Under the pieces are notes generated by a model, which made no database searches, was not told the origin of the DNA, and saw only the letters and a list, made by a program, of their open reading frames with translations. A stretch of 29,350 nt of DNA. Origin: a virus. Every line of letters begins with the position of its first letter. Position 1 is the first letter of the stretch. The stretch is from positions 1 through 29,350 of the IMG/VR virus record IMGVR_UViG_3300012000_000095. One strand, written 5' to 3'. This document shows, piece after piece, positions 1-3,432 of the stretch. The translations under genes were made by a program, and so were the position numbers.

Positions 1-103
1 TTGCGGCAGGGTGTTTTTCTGCGGAGATAATTTCGCCAACCAAAGTTTTTGAGCGATAAGTTTTTCCTACAAGTAGGCTTTCGATTGTGTATAGGTTTGC
101 CAT
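1..103 (-). CDS. Small hypothetical phage protein, N-terminal part only
   Basis: The gene begins with ATG at 103 and runs off the left edge, leaving 34 codons. The protein begins MANLYTIESLLVGKTYRSKT and continues with a short polar stretch; no catalytic motif is visible. The start is well supported: an AGAAGG ribosome binding site lies about 6 nt upstream, and a damage-type promoter (136-158) would start the mRNA about 25 nt upstream. It is the first gene of the fourth minus-strand operon. I do not recognise a function. Confidence 0.75.
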   Translation of the reverse strand, partial: MANLYTIESLLVGKTYRSKTLVGEIISAEKHPAA

Positions 104-135
104 GTGGCACCTTCTTTCTTTTTTGTTATGTCGCT

Positions 136-158
136 ATTTTACCAAAGCCCACCGACAT
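136..158 (-). promoter_or_regulatory. Promoter of RecA-NDp/PafBC type (operon 4)
   Basis: Reading the minus strand, ATGTCGGTG is followed by 8 nt and TAAAAT. This matches the LexA-independent mycobacterial damage promoter motif tTGTCRGTG-N8-TAnnnT at every fixed position after the first lower-case t. The predicted transcript starts near 129 and reaches the ATG at 103. There is no TTGACA-like -35 box at 16-18 nt. Use by PafBC is inferred from the motif alone. Confidence 0.65.
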
Positions 159-166
159 TTTTCTAC

Positions 167-180
167 TTACTAGCCAGTAA
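167..180. promoter_or_regulatory. Inverted-repeat operator TTACT-N4-AGTAA
   Basis: A perfect 5-bp inverted repeat with 4-nt spacer lies just upstream of the operon-4 promoter. The same element (TTACT, four GC-rich bases, AGTAA) is found at 1326-1339 upstream of the operon-3 promoter and was not seen elsewhere, which suggests a shared operator. Confidence 0.45.
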
Positions 181-206
181 TTCCAGATAATGAGACGCTC
201 AAGCGG

Positions 207-239
207 TGTGAGGTTCATCACACGGTGATCAAAATCACA
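207..239. promoter_or_regulatory. Two tandem Crp/GlxR-type boxes
   Basis: Box 1 (207-222) is a perfect TGTGA-N6-TCACA palindrome. Box 2 (224-239) is GGTGA-N6-TCACA. Their centres are 17 bp apart. This is the consensus of the cAMP receptor protein family (Crp of mycobacteria, GlxR of corynebacteria). Box 1 is centred about 76 bp upstream of the centre of the operon-4 -10 element, a distance compatible with class I activation. Confidence 0.6.
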
Positions 240-287
240 AGAATTTTCAAGGTTTTTTTGCGACACGCCGTAATTCGACTTGACAAG

Positions 288-305
288 GCCCGCAAAAGAG
301 GGGGC
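288..305 (-). terminator. Possible terminator of operon 3
   Basis: On the minus strand GCCCCC-TCTTTT-GCGGGC forms an imperfect GC stem (one C:C mismatch) followed by CTT. It resembles the stronger hairpin at 1482-1500 downstream of operon 2, with the same TTTTGCGGGC 3' arm, so the two look like related terminators. The T tract is poor. Confidence 0.3.
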
Positions 306-307
306 AC

Positions 308-321
308 AAATCGGACATTTT
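308..321. repeat. Dispersed element AAATCGGACATTTT, copy 1
   Basis: This 14-bp sequence is identical to the copy at 1346-1359. Variants occur at 2815-2837 (two half copies) and 2897-2910. All lie in control regions of the minus-strand early operons, so it is probably a protein-binding site. The binding protein is unknown. Confidence 0.5.
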
Positions 322-337
322 GCCTCAGCTATGATCC

Positions 338-357
338 GCATGCATTTTTATGCATGC
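338..357. repeat. Inverted repeat GCATGCAT-TTTT-ATGCATGC
   Basis: A perfect 8-bp stem with a 4-nt loop lies 10 bp beyond the stop codon of the 367-549 gene. It may act as a 3' end stabiliser or terminator for operon 3, but no T tract follows on the minus strand. Confidence 0.4.
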
Positions 358-366
358 ATTGCATAT

Positions 367-549
367 CTATGCACGACGTGGAACATTTTTAAAATCTTTT
401 TTAAACTCGTTAAATGTTTCTTCTTGTTGCTCAGGAGTTAAAGTTGCCCAAATATAACCAAGTAAATAAGCATTTCCTGAATCAGAATCGCCACCTCTGA
501 TTGATTTTGACATTGATTTAATTTCTTGAAGTAATTCCATATTTGCCAT
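367..549 (-). CDS. Hypothetical 60-aa protein, last gene of operon 3
   Basis: The protein is 60 aa, polar and mostly helical-looking (start MANMELLQEIKSMSKSIRGG). The segment around residues 37-55 is rich in Glu, Phe and Lys (TPEQQEETFNEFKKDF). It has no Cys, unlike its operon neighbours. The ATG at 549 overlaps the stop of the preceding 34-aa gene (TAATG), and AAAGGAG lies about 9 nt upstream, so the start is secure. It is the last of six tightly coupled genes driven from the promoter at 1303-1325. I do not recognise the family. Confidence 0.8.
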   Translation of the reverse strand: MANMELLQEIKSMSKSIRGGDSDSGNAYLLGYIWATLTPEQQEETFNEFKKDFKNVPRRA

Positions 550-653
550 TAGTTGTAACTCCTTTTACATTCTGAACATAGGTAATTTAATTTGCAATAG
601 CAACCTGCATAAATAGGTTCTGGATTTTCATAGTAGTCGTCATAGTAGTCCAT
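549..653 (-). CDS. Tiny Cys-rich zinc-ribbon-like protein (34 aa)
   Basis: The 34-aa product begins MDYYDDYYENPEP, an acidic, Tyr-rich head. It ends with a C-x-C ... C-x2-C cluster (Cys at about 18, 20, 26 and 29) that could hold one zinc ion. Start and stop are each linked to a neighbour by a TAATG overlap, so it is very likely translated by coupling. No homologous family is recognised. The role is unknown; DNA, RNA or protein binding through zinc would be a guess. Confidence 0.75.
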   Translation of the reverse strand: MDYYDDYYENPEPIYAGCYCKLNYLCSECKRSYN

Positions 654-772
654 TATGCATTTTCCATTTCTGCTAATTCATTCCAGCATAGGTCGCATGA
701 AATTACATCGTCAATTTCAAACTGCGCTGAAGTTACAGGTGTAGCGCAATATTTACAGTTAATTGTTATCAT
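653..772 (-). CDS. Tiny zinc-ribbon protein (39 aa)
   Basis: The 39-aa product starts MITINCKYCATPVT and has two C-x2-C knuckles: C6/C9 near the start and C26/C29 in SCDLCW. This is the classic layout of a minimal zinc ribbon. Its stop overlaps the next start by TAATG, and the upstream gene ends 3 nt before its ATG. Small zinc ribbons are common in actinophage early regions, but the partner and role of this one are not known. Confidence 0.78.
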   Translation of the reverse strand: MITINCKYCATPVTSAQFEIDDVISCDLCWNELAEMENA

Positions 773-775
773 TTA

Positions 776-889
776 TTATCCCCAACATTCTTGACAAGTA
801 GCGGTTAAAATTTTAGCATCTTTAAGAGCAACCTCTACAGTTGGCTTCTCGCAGATTTGACATGAGAGCATTATCATTTGATTAGTCAT
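776..889 (-). CDS. Tiny zinc-ribbon protein (37 aa)
   Basis: The 37-aa product has the same architecture as the 653-772 protein: C-x2-C at about 10-13 (SCQICEKP) and C-x2-C at about 32-35 (TCQECWG, at the very C terminus). The two may be diverged paralogues. The start overlaps the stop of the 889-1071 gene in a TAATG. Function unknown. Confidence 0.78.
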   Translation of the reverse strand: MTNQMIMLSCQICEKPTVEVALKDAKILTATCQECWG

Positions 890-1071
890 TAGTTATCACA
901 CACGCATTTCTCTGCAGAAATATCAAAGTCGCTGCAGAATTCGCAACCTTGAAATAAGAAATGCTCATCACAATAAATTGCATATTGCAATTCATCGCAA
1001 CAAAAAAATGTATTAGTAGAGCGAAGGAATACCTTAGTTAAAGGCATATGAGAAAGAATTAAAGTTGTCAT
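889..1071 (-). CDS. Small Cys-rich protein (60 aa)
   Basis: I take ATG 1071 as the start (MTTLILSHMPL) because it overlaps the preceding stop as TAATG and has GGAGG upstream. A GTG at 1098 would add nine residues inside the upstream gene. Seven or eight Cys cluster in the second half: FFCCDEL, a single Cys, CEFC, and a terminal CVCDN. This could bind one or two metal ions. It belongs to the operon-3 series of Cys-rich proteins; the family is not recognised. Confidence 0.75.
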   Translation of the reverse strand: MTTLILSHMPLTKVFLRSTNTFFCCDELQYAIYCDEHFLFQGCEFCSDFDISAEKCVCDN

Positions 1072-1247
1072 TATTTTGACACCTCCCAATCTGACCACAT
1101 AGATAAGCGGTCTGAATCATAGTCCATATACCATGATTCGATATTCTGCTCACATGATTCGCAGAAAGTGTAGCAAACATCATTGTGAAATGATTTTGCA
1201 ATTTGATTAGGGATATGTGTTTTACACATTGTATTTAGTGAAGTCAT
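1071..1247 (-). CDS. Small Cys/His protein (58 aa), first gene of operon 3
   Basis: The product starts MTSLNTMCKTHIPNQ and carries C-x2-H near residues 8-11, then Cys at about 25, 29 and 32 (CYTFCESC), so a zinc site is plausible. The C-terminal third is acidic and Trp-rich. The ribosome binding site and first codons closely resemble those of the 2456-2671 gene, which also heads an operon and begins MNSLNV. This suggests a duplicated leader. The promoter at 1303-1325 lies about 50 nt upstream of the ATG. Function unknown. Confidence 0.78.
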   Translation of the reverse strand: MTSLNTMCKTHIPNQIAKSFHNDVCYTFCESCEQNIESWYMDYDSDRLSMWSDWEVSK

Positions 1248-1302
1248 TTTGGACTTCCTTTCTTTAAGGGGTTTACTTCTTTTTCAACCTTCTATACCTA
1301 GA

Positions 1303-1325
1303 AGTATAGCAGGGGGGTCTGACAT
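1303..1325 (-). promoter_or_regulatory. Promoter of RecA-NDp/PafBC type (operon 3)
   Basis: The minus strand reads ATGTCAG, then 10 nt including a C6 run, then TATACT. TGTC and the TAnnnT -10 have the same 12-nt spacing as the other three promoters. The GTG part of the motif is degenerate here (GAC). It drives the six-gene operon 1247 to 367. Confidence 0.55.
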
Positions 1326-1339
1326 TTACTGGCGAGTAA
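1326..1339. promoter_or_regulatory. Inverted-repeat operator TTACT-N4-AGTAA, copy 2
   Basis: A perfect 5-bp inverted repeat is immediately adjacent to the TGTC box of the operon-3 promoter; it is the sister of 167-180. The distance to the promoter differs by 8 bp between the two copies. Confidence 0.45.
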
Positions 1340-1345
1340 TGCCAT

Positions 1346-1359
1346 AAATCGGACATTTT
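1346..1359. repeat. Dispersed element AAATCGGACATTTT, copy 2
   Basis: Identical to 308-321. It lies between the Crp-type box (1364-1379) and the TTACT operator, inside the operon-3 control region. Confidence 0.5.
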
Positions 1360-1363
1360 GAAA

Positions 1364-1420
1364 TGTGAATCACATCACATTTATTTTTTACGCTCAAATC
1401 AGAATGTGATTTACATCATG
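1364..1420. promoter_or_regulatory. Crp/GlxR-type boxes upstream of operon 3
   Basis: 1364-1379 is a perfect TGTGA-N6-TCACA palindrome centred about 66 bp upstream of the centre of the operon-3 -10 element. 1405-1420 is TGTGA-N6-TCATG, one half perfect, and its end overlaps a DnaA box. An AT-rich run (1380-1390) separates the two. Confidence 0.6.
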
Positions 1421-1481
1421 TGGATAACTTACGCTCAGAATTCCAGGGTTTTCCACACCTGTGCATAAAGCCTGTGGATAA
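1419..1481. other. Cluster of DnaA boxes; candidate origin or DnaA-titration site
   Basis: There are three exact matches to the DnaA box TTATNCACA on the same strand: TGTGGATAA at 1419-1427, TGTGCATAA at 1460-1468 and TGTGGATAA at 1473-1481. A near match, TTTTCCACA, lies in the opposite orientation at 1449-1457. No other exact boxes were noticed in the window. The cluster sits between the operon-3 control region and the GC hairpin at 1482-1500. It could be a replication origin, or a site for binding or titrating host DnaA. This is inference; no DNA-unwinding element was measured. Confidence 0.55.
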
Positions 1482-1500
1482 GCCCGCAAAAGCTGCGGGC
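1482..1500 (-). terminator. GC-rich hairpin, likely terminator of operon 2
   Basis: A perfect 6-bp stem GCCCGC/GCGGGC with a 7-nt loop is followed on the minus strand by TTAT. A second small hairpin (GGGCG-ACA-CGCCC) overlaps its far side. The word GCGACACGCC beside it also occurs at 260-269 near the operon-3 end. It lies about 50 bp downstream of the last operon-2 stop. Confidence 0.45.
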
Positions 1501-1548
1501 GACACGCCCGACCTCGTGGGGAGATCAGACACGCCGATGGTTATGTAA

Positions 1549-1659
1549 TTAACCTAACCCGTTTTCTTTTATGTCTTTAATTACAAGGCGGAGCATTAGT
1601 AGCGTAGGTATTCCAATACCTACCTGCACCGCTGTAGTTAGTAAGCGATTTATTGTCAT
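1549..1659 (-). CDS. Small membrane protein (36 aa)
   Basis: The 36-aa product has one predicted membrane span at about residues 6-27 (LTTAVQVGIGIPTLLMLRLV) and a charged C-terminal tail (KDIKENGLG). Its ATG directly abuts the stop of the 45-aa membrane protein upstream, so the two single-span proteins are co-translated and might act together. It is the last gene of operon 2. No known family is recognised. Confidence 0.7.
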   Translation of the reverse strand: MTINRLLTTAVQVGIGIPTLLMLRLVIKDIKENGLG

Positions 1660-1797
1660 TTATTTATTCTTCTTTCTCTTATAAATCTTATAAGCAATTA
1701 ACGCAATAACGGCGGGAACAATTACCTGCCATGATAACGCTATATAGCAAACATATGTATCGAATTCTAATCCGTAGTCATTTAATTCTAGTGTCAT
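1660..1797 (-). CDS. Small single-span membrane protein (45 aa)
   Basis: The N terminus is short and acidic (MTLELNDYGLEFD). One hydrophobic span follows at about residues 15-36 (VCYIALSWQVIVPAVIALIA), then a strongly basic end (YKIYKRKKNK). By the positive-inside rule the C terminus should be cytoplasmic. Its start overlaps the upstream stop as TAATG. A membrane-active early protein (superinfection exclusion, lysis control) is one possibility, but nothing in the sequence proves it. Confidence 0.72.
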   Translation of the reverse strand: MTLELNDYGLEFDTYVCYIALSWQVIVPAVIALIAYKIYKRKKNK

Positions 1798-1976
1798 TAG
1801 TTAAACATCTCTCCAATCATGTCTAGTTGCTCATCTGTAAGATGGTCAATTTCAATAGCCTTAGAGAAACCGAAAACATCTTCGTCTTCATGCGTTTCCT
1901 CTTGTGCTAATTCTTCATCTAGCCAAACATATGCATCCGCAACATCTGCCTGAATTGTATCCCATTTACTCATCAT
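1797..1976 (-). CDS. Acidic hypothetical protein (59 aa)
   Basis: The 59-aa product is strongly acidic, with a run of Glu/Asp around residues 20-34 (DEELAQEETHEDEDVFGF), and looks largely helical. Two ATGs start the frame (1976 and 1973); the first overlaps the upstream stop as TAATG and is preferred. Small acidic phage proteins sometimes mimic DNA or inhibit host DNA-binding proteins. That is only a possibility here; the family is not recognised. Confidence 0.75.
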   Translation of the reverse strand: MMSKWDTIQADVADAYVWLDEELAQEETHEDEDVFGFSKAIEIDHLTDEQLDMIGEMFN

Positions 1977-2104
1977 TAGTTATTCTCCTCTATGTTAAAG
2001 TTATCGGTTAGTTTTTTATTAGCCTTAGTTAATGTGGCTATGGCTTGCTCTAGGCTAGCCTTGCGTTGCGCCTCTACATGCGCCTTATATTCTTCTAGAT
2101 TCAT
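1976..2104 (-). CDS. Small coiled-coil-like protein (42 aa), first gene of operon 2
   Basis: The 42-aa product is a charged, Ala/Glu/Lys-rich helix, probably a short coiled coil (MNLEEYKAHVEAQRKASLEQ and onward). The start at 2104 has AAAGGA about 8 nt upstream and lies about 25 nt from the predicted start of the 2136-2158 promoter. It overlaps the next gene by TAATG. The function is not recognised. Confidence 0.75.
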   Translation of the reverse strand: MNLEEYKAHVEAQRKASLEQAIATLTKANKKLTDNFNIEENN

Positions 2105-2135
2105 TTAGTTTTCCTTTCGTTTTCTTTATGGTGTA

Positions 2136-2158
2136 AGCCTACCATAGCCTACTGACAT
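2136..2158 (-). promoter_or_regulatory. Promoter of RecA-NDp/PafBC type (operon 2)
   Basis: The minus strand reads ATGTCAGTA-N8-TAGGCT, matching tTGTCRGTG-N8-TAnnnT except for the last G of the first half. Spacing is identical to the other three early promoters. It drives four genes (2104 to 1549). Confidence 0.55.
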
Positions 2159-2160
2159 TA

Positions 2161-2177
2161 CCTAGCATAGGGCTAGG
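2161..2177. promoter_or_regulatory. Inverted repeat CCTAGC-N5-GCTAGG
   Basis: A perfect 6-bp inverted repeat lies directly upstream of the operon-2 TGTC box, where operons 3 and 4 have the TTACT-N4-AGTAA element. It could be an operator, or a weak terminator for operon 1 (no T tract). Confidence 0.4.
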
Positions 2178-2185
2178 TGTGTCGG

Positions 2186-2201
2186 TGTGAGTTGCCTCAC
2201 A
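2186..2201. promoter_or_regulatory. Crp/GlxR-type box upstream of operon 2
   Basis: A perfect TGTGA-N6-TCACA palindrome. Its last five bases include the stop codon of the 2197-2454 gene. The centre is about 55 bp from the centre of the operon-2 -10 element. Confidence 0.6.
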
Positions 2202-2454
2202 TATTGCAAGCGACATGTTCGCTATGTGTGCCGTCTAAGTAGTGACCCTTAGCGATACAATTCTTAGCTGTCTCATGGAAGAGACGGCATCTCATCTCAT
2301 GGTAAGAGATGTAGTCTTTATGAACTACCTTATCGCAGGTAGTGCAGAAGTGCCACTTATGGTTATCTTTCTTTACTACCTTACCATCTACTACATCGTA
2401 GCGGTCAATAAACTTAGCACTATGTGTGCAATTATTAGCAAGACACTTATTCAT
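2197..2454 (-). CDS. Zinc-finger-like protein (85 aa)
   Basis: The product starts MNKCLANNCTHSAKF. It has a first Cys pair (C4, C9) and a second region FCTTCDKVVHKDYISYHEMRC in which C-x2-C is followed by two His and a Cys, resembling a treble-clef or C2HC finger. More His and Cys follow near the C terminus (ETAKNCIAKGH). ATG 2454 is 1 nt after the preceding stop and has AGGTAGG upstream; a GTG at 2463 is a weaker alternative. Probably nucleic-acid or protein binding; no named family recognised. Confidence 0.75.
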   Translation of the reverse strand: MNKCLANNCTHSAKFIDRYDVVDGKVVKKDNHKWHFCTTCDKVVHKDYISYHEMRCRLFHETAKNCIAKGHYLDGTHSEHVACNM

Positions 2455-2455
2455 A

Positions 2456-2671
2456 TTAAGCACCTACCTTATTAGCGAATACCCACTTACTCTCATTAGG
2501 TGAGAGGTAGCGGTGAGATAGTAAGCCTTTATCGGCTACCATATAGACATATGCCATACGGCTAATGTAGTTACCATTAGCAAGGCGGAAGATATTGTTA
2601 TCTTTAGTATTACTAGAAGACATTGGATGAGTAGGTTCTACTACTACTGATATTACATTTAGTGAGTTCAT
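2456..2671 (-). CDS. Hypothetical protein (71 aa), first gene of operon 1
   Basis: The 71-aa product starts MNSLNVISVVVEP. It has a Ser-rich linker (MSSSNTKDN) and then a Tyr/Arg-rich segment ending SKWVFANKVGA. There is no Cys. The ribosome binding site AAAGGAG is well placed. Start region and first codons resemble those of 1071-1247, the head of operon 3. It sits about 100 nt downstream of the predicted transcript start, after a leader that carries a tandem repeat. Function not recognised. Confidence 0.75.
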   Translation of the reverse strand: MNSLNVISVVVEPTHPMSSSNTKDNNIFRLANGNYISRMAYVYMVADKGLLSHRYLSPNESKWVFANKVGA

Positions 2672-2707
2672 TTGGAACTCCTTTCTTTTTAGATAAACTT
2701 AGGTAAT

Positions 2708-2748
2708 TTATTTGCTAGGCTCACCTTTCGGATTATTTGCTAGGCTCA
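2708..2748 (-). repeat. Tandem 16-bp repeat in the operon-1 leader
   Basis: TTATTTGCTAGGCTCA occurs twice (2708-2723 and 2733-2748), 25 bp apart, between the operon-1 promoter and its first gene. A 13-codon frame starting at 2749, with AAAGG upstream, spans both copies (MSLANNPKGEPSK). The repeat may be an RNA or DNA binding site. Confidence 0.55.
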
Positions 2749-2779
2749 TTTACCTTTATTTAATTTTTCTTATACTATA

Positions 2780-2802
2780 ATCATATACCTACCCACTGAC
2801 AA
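2780..2802 (-). promoter_or_regulatory. Promoter of RecA-NDp/PafBC type (operon 1)
   Basis: The minus strand reads TTGTCAGTG-N8-TATGAT, a full match to tTGTCRGTG-N8-TAnnnT. An alternative sigma-70 reading is TTGTCA, 17 nt, then TATAGT (2774-2779). It drives 2671 to 2197. Confidence 0.65.
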
Positions 2803-2814
2803 ATATCAAGTCGC

Positions 2815-2837
2815 AAATCGGACATGTCGGACAATTT
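2815..2837. repeat. Double CGGACA element
   Basis: AAATCGGACA is followed directly by TGTCGGACAATTT, giving two overlapping copies of the element at 308-321 and 1346-1359. It lies between the operon-1 promoter and its Crp-type box. Confidence 0.45.
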
Positions 2838-2849
2838 GAAAAAAAAGTC

Positions 2850-2865
2850 TGTGAGTTAGGTCACA
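2850..2865. promoter_or_regulatory. Crp/GlxR-type box upstream of operon 1
   Basis: A perfect TGTGA-N6-TCACA palindrome, centred about 75 bp upstream of the centre of the operon-1 TATGAT -10 element. Confidence 0.6.
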
Positions 2866-2896
2866 TTTAGCCTATATATGGGCGCACTATATGGAC

Positions 2897-2910
2897 AAAA
2901 CGGACATTTA
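2897..2910. repeat. Variant CGGACATTT element
   Basis: AAAACGGACATTTA matches the dispersed element with two changes. It is the most distal copy of the operon-1 control region. Confidence 0.35.
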
Positions 2911-2940
2911 CAAACCCTGGATCATACAAATAAAATCTAT

Positions 2941-2977
2941 ATTAACATTTTCATAAATCTGAAATAGTAGTTGACTA
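2941..2977 (+). repeat. Long dispersed repeat, copy A
   Basis: ATTAACATTTT, 10 variable nt, then AAATAGTAGTTGACTA. The same layout with two changes occurs at 3388-3424. The 3' part contains the near-palindrome TAGTTGACTA, related to other copies at 3229-3237, 4325-4334 and 5147-5156. Confidence 0.5.
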
Positions 2978-2997
2978 AAAATATTTTTAACAAAGTA

Positions 2998-3027
2998 TTG
3001 ACTGCGAAAAATCTGTCATGTTATACT
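2998..3027 (+). promoter_or_regulatory. Strong plus-strand promoter of the structured leader RNA
   Basis: TTGACT, an 18-nt spacer and TATACT, with TG one base before the -10 (extended -10). The predicted start is near 3034. No gene with a ribosome binding site follows for over 230 bp. Confidence 0.65.
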
Positions 3028-3033
3028 TAGGAT

Positions 3034-3160
3034 CTGGTTTTCGGGGGGTTTACACTGAAACTCAAATGTACCAAGTAATTCTTGGGAGTTTAGTGAAGCT
3101 TCTCTCTTTATCCAACTTTAGCATATTTGTTAAAGGGGGGAAAGGGGGGTTTTGCTAAAA
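3034..3160 (+). ncRNA. Candidate structured leader or small RNA
   Basis: Downstream of the strong promoter lies a compound hairpin. Its outer stem pairs CACT(g)AAACTC (from 3054) with GAGTTTAGTG, and its inner stem pairs CCAAG with CTTGG. A second stem, TTTAGCA (3117-3123) with TGCTAAA (3153-3159), encloses two G6 tracts separated by AAA (3135-3149); another G6 tract lies at 3043-3048. A 30-codon frame (3066-3158, ending KGGKGGFC) spans both stems but lacks a ribosome binding site, so an RNA role seems more likely. No known riboswitch class is recognised. Confidence 0.4.
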
Positions 3161-3230
3161 TCTAAATCCCCAAGTATCCACTATAGTAAATATAATATAT
3201 ATAAAGGATAAATAGGTAAATATAAACCAG

Positions 3231-3259
3231 TTGACTAGAATATTATAATAATATATAAT
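3231..3259 (+). promoter_or_regulatory. Promoter TTGACT-17-TATAAT giving a leaderless mRNA
   Basis: TTGACT (3231-3236), a 17-nt spacer and a consensus TATAAT (3254-3259). The expected start, 7 nt after the -10, falls at or next to the A of the ATG at 3267, so the mRNA should be leaderless. Confidence 0.7.
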
Positions 3260-3266
3260 GGAGACA

Positions 3267-3374
3267 ATGGCATCTCATAGAACTGTAAAGTGTGATAAAT
3301 GTGGGCGGGATATAGAGGTAAGATCTGGATTTGCCCATATGACATTAACAAATCATCAGAAAAGCTGTAAGTAG
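3267..3374 (+). CDS. Single C2HC zinc-finger protein (35 aa)
   Basis: The 35-aa product is essentially one zinc finger: C9-x2-C12, then H30-x3-C34, with basic residues throughout (starts MASHRTVKCDKCGRDIEV). The spacing fits a C2HC finger that binds nucleic acid. The ATG lies exactly where transcription from the 3231-3259 promoter should begin; a GGAG lies 3 nt upstream of the ATG, too close to be a normal ribosome binding site. Target unknown. Confidence 0.7.
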   Translation: MASHRTVKCDKCGRDIEVRSGFAHMTLTNHQKSCK

Positions 3375-3387
3375 AAAAAAATATTTT

Positions 3388-3424
3388 ATTAACATTTTGT
3401 TATATATAAAATACTAGTCGACTA
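3388..3424 (+). repeat. Long dispersed repeat, copy B
   Basis: ATTAACATTTT-N10-AAATACTAGTCGACTA, matching copy A at 2941-2977 over 25 of the 27 fixed positions. Its 3' part is within the perfect 12-bp palindrome CTAGTCGACTAG (3414-3425), just upstream of the next gene. Confidence 0.5.
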
Positions 3425-3432
3425 GGATTAAT

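Larger units (their letters stand above)
2672..3266. other. Mainly non-coding control region between divergent transcription units
   Basis: About 595 bp without a confident gene. From left to right it holds the operon-1 leader with a tandem repeat (2708-2748), the minus-strand promoter (2780-2802), CGGACA elements, a Crp-type box (2850-2865), a long dispersed repeat (2941-2977), a strong plus-strand promoter (2998-3027), a structured leader RNA with G6 tracts (3034-3160), an AT-rich stretch, and a second plus-strand promoter (3231-3259). The only open frames are a possible 13-aa leader peptide (2708-2749, minus) and a 30-aa frame at 3066-3158 (plus) with no ribosome binding site. Confidence 0.7.

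Noticed and set aside
126-341. 71-codon open frame on the minus strand
   Set aside because: It covers the operon-4 promoter, operator and both Crp-type boxes, starts inside a hairpin and has no ribosome binding site. Treated as chance.
2242-2475. 77-codon open frame on the plus strand
   Set aside because: It is antisense to the well-supported zinc-finger gene 2197-2454 and has no ribosome binding site.
3043-3149. G-quadruplex from three G6 tracts
   Set aside because: Only two tracts are close together and the third is 90 nt away, so a normal intramolecular four-tract quadruplex is not supported.
3066-3158. 30-codon frame ending KGGKGGFC
   Set aside because: Not listed as a gene: no ribosome binding site, and the sequence is better explained by the nested stems and G6 tracts. 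It cannot be excluded.
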